A model generated the notes under the pieces. The model did no database searches, had not been told where the DNA came from, and was given only the letters and a program-made list of their open reading frames with translations. This document shows, piece after piece, positions 21,101 to 33,100 of a stretch of 64,000 nucleotides of DNA. The stretch is from Acanthococcus lagerstroemiae (lineage: Eukaryota; Arthropoda; Insecta; Hemiptera; Eriococcidae): assembly GCA_031841125.1 (NCBI GenBank), contig CM063113.1, positions 43,554,197-43,618,196 on the forward strand, given 5' to 3'. The number at the start of each line of letters is the position of its first letter. Positions within the stretch are counted from its first letter, which is position 1. Both the position numbers and the translations under genes were made by a program.

Positions 21101-24100
21101 CCAGTTGAAAGGTAAATGGGGAAGTTCGCGTATCGCGTTCCTAGGGGCTGTTGTAATTTGTAAACCAGCTTCTAGACGAACATTGGAACATCGTCATCTT
21201 CTCGCCCTACGTTACGACCCATGCTACCAATTGAGTAGAAATGCACAAACATAGGTAAATAGGAGAAATGAAAATATTATTGACACTTGAAATTTGCAAA
21301 GTTACAAAGTTTGAGAAAATTTTGTTTTCTAATTTTCACTGCATGCAGTGCAAATTATTACTTTGTTTTGGTGCTCGCCGCAGATGCTGTTTGCGCATAA
21401 AGTGCAGACTTTTGTTGCTTTTTTCGCATTTACCCCGCGGCCAGTCGTCTTGCAGACGTCGCATCGGCCATGCGGTTCGTCTGTTCGCGCCCTCACCGCA
21501 CGCGCCGACTTTCGCTGTGGAACAATGACGTTGATGGGCGCAACGCTTGGATCGGTTGTGCCGGAGGCAGGTTGTAAAGTCCAGATTGTTCCGTCGCGCC
21601 CTTCGATTTCGTGTTCTCTTTCATTTATCGCACGTTCGGCGGTCACCAGTTCTGCCTCAATTTCATCGTCTTCGTTGTCATCGGTCAGCAAGACATCCGG
21701 CTCTAGGTCGTCACTGGCATCGTCAGGGTAGCGGTCTTCTTCGTTTCTTTGTTCAACATTTATGTCGCGTAAAAACTCTTCCTGGAACCGTTGCGTATCG
21801 TTTGCAGACATTCTTGGTTAGCTTTCGTATTACTTATGTAGCTGCTGTGTTGAAATTCGTATTATGAGCATCTCGAGCTCTTTCATTATACCTCCTCGAA
21901 AAATAATGTCGGAACTTCCATGGAAATGATGCAACTGAATATCAGTGTCGCCAGATTGGGCGAATTTTCGCCAGTTGTGCTATGTAATGTGCTCTCTGGC
22001 GATAAGAAAAGTGCTGCTCGTCACCTGATTGATTATGTTTAGCGTTTGCAAATTTCGGCGATTTGTACAGTGCTTGCGGCAACACTGAGTAGTCGAATCG
22101 GCGCCTCCATGACAAAATAAAATTCTGAAATTGCCTTCAACTCGAGACCCAATAAACAATTTGAACTCGGCGTCGAAATCGGGGTAACAAAAAAACAAAA
22201 AACAAACTAAAACCAAACACCAAATTCCTAGAAACAGCGTTATTATCCATGAAGATTGAAGCTCCTGGGGTTAGTTGCTCTCTTCAACCAAGTAGATATT
22301 CTTTCGCGAAATCGTTTCCACTTTTCAACTCGTCGAATGCATTCGACTAGGAAATGTTGGTAATAGAAACTACAGTGGCGTAAATACGGAGGGGATTTGG
22401 GGACAAAACCCTCCCCAGAACCCTTTAAAAGTAAAATTTTTTTCGGAAAGTGGGAAAGTATTTGTGATGTTAGAATCGACCATTCTAATTTTTTTTGGCT
22501 TATCTGAACAATTCTTTTTACTTAGCCGTCAACGGCGCCGGTGGTTCATCAGCCTGCTGTAAAATAGACCTTATTTTGTAATAGACTTAATAGATAATGG
22601 GTATCAGATTTATGAGTTTGTTTATTCTTTCGCGATACCGCTCACTTTTCAGCACTGAGAATGCATTCGACAATGAATTCTTTAGCTATAATTATAAATA
22701 AATTCGAGAAAATCAATAGAAAATTGAAACTTTATTACCTAAATACAAACTTATATAAAAGGGACCCATATACATATAAACAACAATATATGTATGTATT
22801 TCCACTGCATTATTCGCCGGTAGATATTCTTTCGCAGTATCGTTTTCACTATTCCAAGAATTGGTGGTAACTGCAAATAAATTCGAGAAAATGAATAGGA
22901 AATCGAAACTCAGACATAATCCAAAGTGAAGTTCAGCACTAATTTTTTCCGTGCATTACTCACCGGTATTCCTTTGCGAGATCGTTTTCACTTTTTAGTA
23001 CTGCAAATTAGCGAATTCGAGAAAATAAGAAACAAACAAACATGAGAACAACACCTACATAATTTCCGCTGAACCTATCAGATTCCGTTTATAGCGCGCG
23101 CAACTGCTTATTTTTACAAATCAATGCTCCAGAAACTATAGCCAGATCCTTTCAGGTTCAAGAAATGCCGCTATCGTTCTTCAAAATAAAATCACAGAAA
23201 TGAAATTTTTTTCTAAATTTCTAATGAGGCATACTGCCCCTCTCATAAATTTAACATTCATCCGAATATTTAGTCACATCCACACACACACATGCTCCAC
23301 ATGTAAACGTATACTGTTTCGGATGAGTCATTCAGATTCAAATGAAGATAAATCTGCGAATTTTTCATCAAATGCTAACTTCAAGGTGTCTAAATAAAAG
23401 TTTGAACATCGAGCTACACACCTATGTAATGTTTATTTTCCTATCTTCATTATTAGATTATATTATTATCAATTTCGAATAATCTAGGCTAAGTGCAGTA
23501 GTTAGCACTTCGTGTGCTGTCCAAGTAGAGTACGATCGGGAAAACTTAAACAAACATACGCATGTGTATGCTCCTTCCTATGCTCATGCTGTTTGCATAA
23601 TGAATTACGGGTCGACTCTTCGTTACATTAGCTCCACTCGAAATGTCTTCTTCTCAGCTCTCTATTACTATTAGAAAAATTGACTGAGAAATTTTATGTA
23701 ATGCTGCAACCAAAAGTGAGATCACCATATGCGTGCTGTTACTAGTCCTGGAGAAGGGACCCTTTGGGATTCTGTTCCCAAACCTGTTTGAATACACGCA
23801 AGGTGATCGAATTCGTGTCGATGTGAGCGGTATTTTTTGAATAATTGGTATGCATGTTACCAGTATTCGGTAGTTGCATGTTGGGATTCTTAGATGTATT
23901 GGGCGATATACTGGCCGGTGTGGATTTTTGTATAATCGTAGGCAGGCAGAAAATACCGGGGAGAGGGGGACTTGAGTCTCAGAAACCCAGAATTTTATGT
24001 TGAACTATGTGAACCATTAAAATGATCTTACTTTTCCAAGAGGAAGAGGAATTTGGAGAAAAAATAAAATCGTCGGGGCGAAGGGCACCTCATATAGCAA

Positions 24101-27100
24101 AGAGTATCTGTGACTGAAAATAAGCCATTCTTGGTCATGAACTCATGATTAAGAAGGAAGACGGATTAATGCGGTATTTCTCCCTGATAACTTAGTTTAT
24201 TCCCATATCAAAATATGTTGCCATTTTGCCTCCAGTGAAAAGTCCCATCATGCGTAGACTGCGTATAACGTATTCGGACTGCAAGCGTGAAAGAGTCGTC
24301 CACTACAATTTTAGGCACGGGAAATAAAGGAACTACTGAAACCCTACACATTTTAGAAAAATTTATCAGATTGAAATTACAAGGTGTCTACAGGTTTGGA
24401 AAATTTGGAAAGTTTGGAAAAAGTCAGGAATTTGAAAAGTAGGTCAGGAAGTTTGGAAATAGTCAGGAAATTGAACAATATTTTTAAGAAGTTTGGAATT
24501 TTTCATCTCCTTGGTAAAGTTTTACAGAATGAAATACTTGAAGAAATATAATTCATAACTTGGTTCATCGCTTTGTTTGTTTTTATGTATATCTGTGAAC
24601 ACCTTCCTAATGCTTTCACCCAAAAATCAACTTAAAATTTCAGTTCATTTTAACCATAGCGTCTAGTAGTATAAACATAAATATATACTGTCTATACTGT
24701 AAAGGTAGGAAGAGAAAGAAAAAGTTTGGAAAAAGTCAGGAATTTATATTTTTCTATTCTTGTAGACACCTTGAATTAAAATGGTCTCAAAGGAAGGGAA
24801 ATTTTATGTACTATAAATTTTGTTCTATTCATTTTTTCGTATGCCTGTAAATGGAATATTCCCCTCGAGTCAGGGTTACCAGGTAAACGACAGTAGCGCG
24901 CCATCGCTTTGAGCAGCCCCAATTGGTTGGAAAAAAAAATACTGGTTAAATTTTTATGACATCCATATTCATACAAGAAGATCGTTGCGTGGAAGTTTCA
25001 CTTTTTAAAATGGGGTTCATCCCTCCCTCGTCATTCATTTCCAAGTCACAGTGATTCTTTCCTTTCTGATGTGAGTTCCTACCCACTGAAAATTGAAGAA
25101 AAATTATAAGGCGCTTCTGTAGACTGGTCATTACTTCCCGTAGTATTGGAATTTTATTAAAAAAATTGTATTCTTTCCAAAGTACCGGTTCTCTGGAATT
25201 GAAAGATTGACCCCTATTGAAGAAATAGTTCTCAAAATGCCCCTCTCTCCTCTCCCATAAGCGCCAGTTTTCCATTTGGACAAGCATGGCGCACATTTGA
25301 ACTGTAGTGTGTATCCTGTAGGGTGGCAAAATCCTTTTAAAGGGTGTCTACTGGGCTTATAAATCATGCAAATAGCGTATAATTTTCAGATTGAGCATTT
25401 AAGCATGTAAAAGGCGTATTTTTCAGTGAAAAGACATAGCTTTTTGATACATTATTTACAGAATGCACTAAAGGTTCAATATTGATTATGAAGATGGAAT
25501 GACACTACAGCGCACTCTACACAGTGAGTACTGTGAGTTGTGTAGTGTAAGGAGCGTAGTTGTTCCGAACTTTGTGATAACAAACAGGATACCCAAATTT
25601 TTCGTTCTCCCCCCATTCATTTCCTTCAGATGTTTTAGTGAAAATTAAAAATAACAAAATACCACCGATGCTAGTCCCCCCTCCCTTTTCTTTATAATTC
25701 ACGTACGAGCATGCGTAGAGCACTTGAAATCAACCGAGTATGGACATCCGCCATATTGAGTGCAACAGCGCCCGTCGATGCCGAATTGACTACCCGGTAC
25801 GCTCTGCTAGCTCCGCATAGTCGGATTCGACATCGACGGGCGGGGTTGGGCTCAAGATGGCGGATGTTCATACTCGATTGTTTCCAGGTGCTCTAGCATG
25901 CGGAGGCATGTGACAGTGGATACACTTGGCGAAAAATTTAAAGGGGACCGCCTTTTCCCTAACCCAGCGTTTCCCAAACTTTAGTGGATGACGACCCAAT
26001 TTGAAAGTTGGCCAATTTTTTGCGACCCTCCTCCGACAAAAAGAAAAGAATGAATAAAAATAATGATAAATCAGCGTTTAATTATACCAGTTATAGTATG
26101 TATTTGAAACGGGTATGAATAATTTTATTTACATTTTCTCCTGGGGAATAAGAGTATGGGAACAATGGGCGAATAGCCACTTCTAGTCAATAGTAGCCTT
26201 ATGGTAACACAGTAGTGATAGTCAGAATTTTTCGCGATCCACCAAGGATTTACTCGCGGCCCAGCAAAGGGTTGCGACCCACGGGAACCGCTGCTTTAAC
26301 CTATTCAACTGCGTACTTGCACAAATCTTCCGGAAAACAATTTAGGAAGGTAAAGGAGTTAGGCTCCACGGTAGTTGGCTAAATAACTTCGTGTTTGCCG
26401 ATGACATGTATTGATGGCGAAAAATCATAGGAAAATGGAGGAAATGACCAAGGATTTATACGAAATAAGTAAAACTTTTGGCATAGCAATCAATGAACAT
26501 GGAAAAATCAAATTTATGTCTAACAAGGAAGGGATGAACGAAATTTGAATTGATGGGGCTAAAGTAAACAGGGTATACCTTGGTCAGCTAACTTCGTTCA
26601 GAAATAATATGAAAGGGATAATTAGTGCAAAGATAGCAAATTCGTGGAAAGCATTTTGGTCACAAACTAATTGAATCGAATCGGTTAGAACCAAAAGGAG
26701 TCATGTCCAAAAGTCGCACTTTTCAGGAAGCGAAAAAATCTGTTTTATTCGAAAATCATGGTATACGTTTTTCAGGGTGGTGGTAGAGGGTCACAAGAGA
26801 CAACTTTTAAGCCCGGTCCCGTCGAATAAAATTTTGATTAGCCGAAGCTGGGAGGAGGAGGGGGGGCTCAAAGTTTTTGGACTTAACCAATTTTGGTTCT
26901 GAACACTTTTTTTTGCAGTTGGCTCCAAATTGACCCCTCCTCTTTGTAGCCAGACATAGAGGGGTCACTGTAGTCTTGGTCCCATTCGAATCAAGCAAAA
27001 TCCCTGCTTGTAAGAAAAAAAAGTTCTGAACCTGTATTGGAAAATTGGGATTTTGTTTTTGAAAATATCACTTTTCAGGTATAAAAATGCAAAAAGAGGG

Positions 27101-30100
27101 GGGTGGGCCGGGAATTCTTTATTTATTTTCATTTTTTTACCCAAAAATACACAATTTTTGAACAATGTCTGGAAAAAATCCATTATTTGAAAAAATTTCA
27201 TTAATTACAAAAATATGAAAGAAAGCGATGTTGCCAAAAAGCACTTTCTCAGCTGTTTCTCAAAATTTCGACCACACCAGCAAATCCGCGGTACTTCAAT
27301 ACCCCATAATCGGTGAAAAAAACAGAAACGACAGAAGTGGACTTAACCCCTTTTGGTTCTAACCGAATCAGTTATAAAAAGCAAAGTAAAATAAAGATAA
27401 GAATTTTGGAATCCTGTGTGATCCCAATCCTAACCTAGCCCAAATTTGGGCTCCATCGCAAAATCAAATAAAAAGACGGATGGCAACGAAAAATTCAATG
27501 TTGAGAAGCATCCTCAACATTCGGGTGAAAGATAAAGTCAGGTTAACTTCAATCAGAAAACATACAGGGGTAAAAAGTGTAGGATACATACTACATAATC
27601 AAAAAACTCCAAAGTTCAAGTACGCAGGGCATCTGGCAAGGGAAAGGAACTTAAAATGGAATCTCCTGAGTACATTGTTGTGCCCCTTGGATAGAAAGCG
27701 TAAGGGAGGGCGCCCTCCAACCCGATGGGGAAGGAAATTCTGAAACACCTGAGATCCAGCCGGATGCCAACTGTAGTGTGCAGAAAGAGATGGGACAAGG
27801 TGTCAAAGGCTTGGCGATTTAGGTGGTGGCTTTCCAAGTGGTAAACGCACAATTTGTATGTAAAATTGTAAGATTAATGAAGAGTCGCCTGAATAAAGCC
27901 GATATTTATTTATTTTGTTATTAAATTAATACAAAGTATGACGTCAGAAAAGTACATAAAATGGCATATATATACTTAGCATGTTTTTTAACTTTTAAAA
28001 TCTGGTAGACACCCTGTTTTAGTAATTGAAGAATTATGGCAATGCCGATCAGTTTTACATTAATGATACGTCTCTATCCTCGTTGTCGCTCAAATTGGCC
28101 AACTGATTGGGGTGTAACCAGATGCGACATATTTAGCTGTACATGTGGCCTAATTCCTGCGGATTATGGCTACATTTGTACTTTGCTTCTATGCCTTCAT
28201 CAAACTCAACATTTTTCATCTTCATGAAGGACTTTAACTTTGCAGTACTTAAAATTATGTCAGTAAAGCTGGAGTGCAACCCCAGATTGTTTGAGCGCCT
28301 AAGGGACTCATAAGTGGGATGGTAGAAAGTTTAGACAGTTCATTTAAAATGCTAGAAAGTTTGAGTCGTGGAATCTTTTCTGGAACTTCGGGGATATACA
28401 TATTGATCGCAGCTGATTGCATTAGGATGTTCACTAAAATTTACCGAGCTATATCCAGATCCAATATTACAAATTTACTTCAAATTCATTTTCAAAATCG
28501 TCTACGCAACAGCTGATGGCATGATTTTTTCTTCAAACTCTGCATACTTGTTGGTATACTTTTGATTCTACTCTATCGAGGAATATGTGACCGGCTTAGA
28601 AGAAAGTTCTATAGTGCACTGCTGCCAACCTCAAGATGAATCTTGAAATCTCAAGATCTCTCAAGATCTTGAGACAAAATCTCAAGACTTTTAGGAAAAT
28701 TTCAAGAGTTCTCAAGAATTTACATAAAACTGAGTGAATATGCATTGCTTCTTCAAATGGAAAATTTATCGCCTTATGGGAGTAATAAGCACTCGGATTT
28801 TACACAGCAATAGAAATGTAAAATACATGTGTGACCTATCACAAGAAAGGAGCCCTTAGTGGCACCGAAATGTTCTAAGAAAAAGGCGTAAGTAATGAAT
28901 TTCTCTTATCTCTTCTTCACAGTATTCAAGAACAAAAGTGAAAAGAAAAAGGAAAATGTTTTATTTCGACAGAACTGTGGGTGAAGTGGGTAAAACAACA
29001 AATGTGATGAGTCAAGTAAACATTTAATTGGGAAGTTAACCAAAAGTACCTACACTATGTTGGTAGCCCTGCTCCCACAGCAAGGGGATAATTTTACTCG
29101 TTCATATCAAAAACGTGTAAAAGGAATGATCTTTGAACGCCTTCAGCGCATTATAAAAATCGTTTTTGAAAGCAAATTGGTTGAAATAATTTCAGCTATA
29201 GTATCGAGATCAGGATAAAAAAGGATTACCTCCATGGACACTTTTTAATGAAATTACGTGAAATTGAAAATCGCGATTTTTTGACGTAGTGGAATAGGGA
29301 AGCTGAAATAATCCCCCAGATGTATCCTATGTGTTGAGTGTTACTTAGTTTGTGTTAATGTGCTACAATAGCGCTATCTGGGCAATGTTAACAATACAGT
29401 TGTTGAGAAACCTAGAAAAGGTGACAATTTTTGTCTCAATAGATCTAAGACCTTTCTTCGGAGCCGGTCACATGCACATTACTCGTCTTCCATTATTTTT
29501 AACCGATACTGTTTCTTTTATACTCTCATTTTTTTTTTGTTTTGTTACAATTAATAATGATTTCTATCCGTAGTCTTATGTTGCGTGTTCTGGTTGTCGG
29601 TTGCGGTGTATTAAATGTCTTGGTGGTATCGTATCTGTTGCTCGGTTAGGTATGGATATGAGTGGATTTAACAGTATGGTTAGTGCGATGATGATGTCGC
29701 CCAGTATTCAAGCAGCTATGAATCCTTTCTTGATGTCAGGTAATGGAAACGCATTTCTCAGTCAGCTGCTGACGCAAGGACAAGGCTTCCCGAACTGGAC
29801 CGGTATGCCGCAGTTGCCGAGCAAAATGCTGAATCAGCTGTGGGCGATGAATAACGTCAGTAAGGTTCGTATCATTGTTTACTGTATATCACTAACTTGC
29901 TTTGGTTTTCTGGATTCTGCAGAAAGCTCGTGATAAGGAAGTCTAGAACAGGTGTGTTCTTCAAATCTTTTCCGAACGAAGCAGAATCGAATCACGTCCA
30001 TTTAATTTTAAGTATGCCATATGTGTCCATAAGTTTTTGTCCCCCCCCCCCACACGAGTACAACATCCTTTCAACTTGGCTATCAAAAGTGGAGCCGCTG

Positions 30101-33100
30101 GTATAATTACTGGCGTATCGAAATTACGCGGACAGCAATTCTTTATATTAACCTAGCTAGCTTACAAGATCAAAAAAGAAGAGAAAAAAAAAACATGCTT
30201 GATGAACATTTCTTCGTTTCCCTCAGTTCCTCTCCATCGTGTGTGAAATGGTATTTTGTTCCGTCTATCGAGTTAATCTGGAGTTTCTGAAAAGCAATAC
30301 TGATAAACTTTTTATCGATGATAATTCCCTGAGTATGAATCATATCCGGATGAGCTCAGCATACCTTGAAGAGAGAGAGAGAAAAAAAGAGAAAAGAATA
30401 GTGTTTCCCTGTGTTTTCGCTTGAACTTGACAATGCGCCTCTTTCTCGAGGAATGCTTTCTCACCTTTGAGTTGAAACGTTTGCTTCTTGTTATGTGTTG
30501 AATTTCACTGAATCCATTATGTATTCGCAACAGATGAATGCGAGAGCCGAAGAAGAAGAAGATAATGAAGATGAAGAAATGGGCGTCGCCGAGACCTACG
30601 CTGATTACATGCCATCAAAATGTAAGTTGTCTTGGTGATGTTGAGATAAGATCCCTTCACGGTACCTGGGGCCGTACCCAGGATTTAAGTAGAGGGGGGG
30701 GGTGCGATTAAGATGAATTTTTTCTTGGTAGGGGAGGGGGCTAAGTCACAGATCCGCCCTCCTCTCCATGTAAACCCATTGTTTTTTTGTGTTTTTTCCT
30801 GCACGGCACCCATGGCCGTAGCGAGGATTTAAGTAGGGGGGGGGGTTGCGATTAAGATTAATTTTTTCTTGGTGGGGGGGGGGCTCAGCCACAGATCCGC
30901 CCTCCTCTCCGTGTCAACCCATTGGTTTTTCGTATTTTTTTTTAGCCAGTGGGAGGGGTTTGACACCCCCCCCCCCCGTCGGTGCGGCTCTGTGGCACCA
31001 TCTCAGTCGAAGTGGTCTGTGTGAACTAATGATGTTGATAGTGTTGATGTACATGAATATCATTTCCGATTGGTCAGATGTAGGGACGAAACTATAGGGG
31101 ATGTGGGGGTCGCCCCCCCCCCCAATTTGGCCGCTGGCAAATTTTGAAACTGTTCATTTGAATTCATTTTTTATAAATGTTTGTTTGTTTGTTTATTTGG
31201 TTGCTTGTTTGGTCATTATTTTTTCATTAAAAAAATATTTCGAATAAAATGTGGGCGAATTTTTAGTTTTCAAAACATATTTGTCGACAAATGTTTCTTC
31301 TCCGTCTCCCCAAACTGAAAGTCATTTCGTTTCCGAAGATGGAGTACCCTGGACTCCTGTCAGAGACTATAGTCAGTCAAAAGTCGAAGGTTTCAAGCTG
31401 AGTATCGAACGTTATCTAAAAGGTTGAAACAAAGGTGAAATGTGGAAGACATTGCAAAAATTGTAAAGTCGGTAGGAAACGTTGAATTTCAAATTAATGA
31501 CTATTCTATTTGTACTAGATCCTCCGTTTGACTTAGAGCCTGAGAAAGTTGAACACTTTATTAAAATCTAGAAGCTGAAAGCAAAAGACTTATTTTTTTA
31601 GTGTTACAAGCTGAATCGGATAGCAAATGTTCTATTGTTTAATTTAGGGGCTTTGGTCCGGGTGAATATAGGAGGAAAATTTAGTCTGGGACAAAAGTCA
31701 AAACTTCATGTGTTTTTCCCGTAAGAACGAAAGGGAGCTTGTGGCACGGATTCCCTTAATCCGATCGACCTGAAACTTCATATGTTTTTATTTTATTTTA
31801 TTGGAAATAATTTCAGGGCCGTAGACAAAAATTGGGGCCCGGGGAAAATTTTTTATGAGGCTCAGTTGGAAAATTACTTTATCGGAACGGAATCACTCGC
31901 ACTCAGGCCTCAGGATCAGGAGAACTACAAAATAAATAATATCGATTACTTATTAATGTTTTTGTTCAGTTTTATTTTGCTTTGCTTAAAAAAAAAAGGT
32001 TTTCGATTATTTATTTTCATATATTTTGCCTTTTTTGGTATTTTCGGTGGGCCCCCTTCCAAGACCGGGGCCTGGGGGAAAATCTCCCTCTCCCCCTCCT
32101 CTCATCAGGCCTGATTAATTTAGGAGACGAATTAGAGGAAATTCGGAAAAAAATCACCAAGAGTAAGTAACGACCACCTTAATGTGTGAAGGAAGTTGTG
32201 TGTTTCTCTCAAGTATTCCTAACATCCTTCCAGCTTACTCTGAGACTAGGGTATGCTCCTGTGCGCAAATGTGAGTACTTGGGGGATAAGGTTCATTTGC
32301 AGGGGGGATAAGGTTCATTTGCAGGGACGAAACTATGCGGGGGGAGGGGGTGAAACACCCCAATATTTGGCAAATTTTGAAACGGTTTATTTGAATTTAT
32401 TTTTCGTTTTGTAAGAACGTTTGTTTGTTTATCTTTTTTTTTTCCCCAATGAAAACATATTTTAATTCAAAAATCGGCAAATTTTCAACAAAAAAATTTG
32501 TTGGCAGATCCCCCCCCCCCCAACTGAAAGTCAAGTTTTGTCTTTGGTGTCAGATGTTTGGTTTTCTGCTTGATACGTAGCTATGTGTGTAATCGTGTGA
32601 TTCTGTAAGACCCGAGGGCGTTGCTCCCGAAGGAGACTATGGGTTCAAATGCCTTCCTTAACCTCAAAAATCTTAATTTTAGTTTGTTAAGAAGTTTTTT
32701 TGCTTGTTATTCCCGAAGACAGTGTGGCACCTGCTAAGAGTACATTTAGAACTGTTTAAGACTCCTTGCGACTGTATCCATTGCCTAGTAAGTTTCTTGA
32801 GATAGTTAAGTCTAGTTATTGGTATCCTAAGATTGAGTTACGACTTTGTTAAATTTCCTAAGACTGTGTTAATAGTTGTTGATATCAAGACGATCAAGAC
32901 ATTTTAAGACTACAAAGTATTGGTGGGACTCTTTACAGTGTAGGATTCCTGAAGGTGCATTCAGATTTAACATGACTGTAATGAGATTCTTCAAGATCCC
33001 GTAAGGTTTTGTGTCAAGCCTCCTTAGGATTTTTGTGAAGTTTAATACTACCGAAGATTTATATTCAAAATTACTTACGATTGTATTAGACTTTGTTAGG

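Larger units (their letters stand above)
25341..28015. mobile_element. Possible larger element with AGGGTGTCTAC ends
   Basis: AGGGTGTCTACTGG at 25341 has its inverse CCAGTAG-type counterpart (CTGGTAGACACCCT) ending at 28015, with CATGC following in both arms. If these are partners, the 2.7-kb unit has swallowed the foldback MITE, a hAT MITE and the LINE fragment. They could equally be ends of two separate short elements related to the one at 24381. Confidence 0.35.

Noticed and set aside
21348..21731. 127-codon plus-strand frame
   Set aside because: Exactly antisense to the piggyBac-like frame, which has a recognisable zinc finger; composition (Ser/Arg-rich) fits a shadow.
24946..25329. 127-codon minus-strand frame in SBNO1 intron 4
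   Set aside because: No recognised domain, low-quality composition, lies among MITEs.
30360..30400. GAGAGAGA purine tract before SBNO1 exon 6 as a regulatory GAGA site
   Set aside because: Simple-sequence purine tract inside an intron, with no other support.
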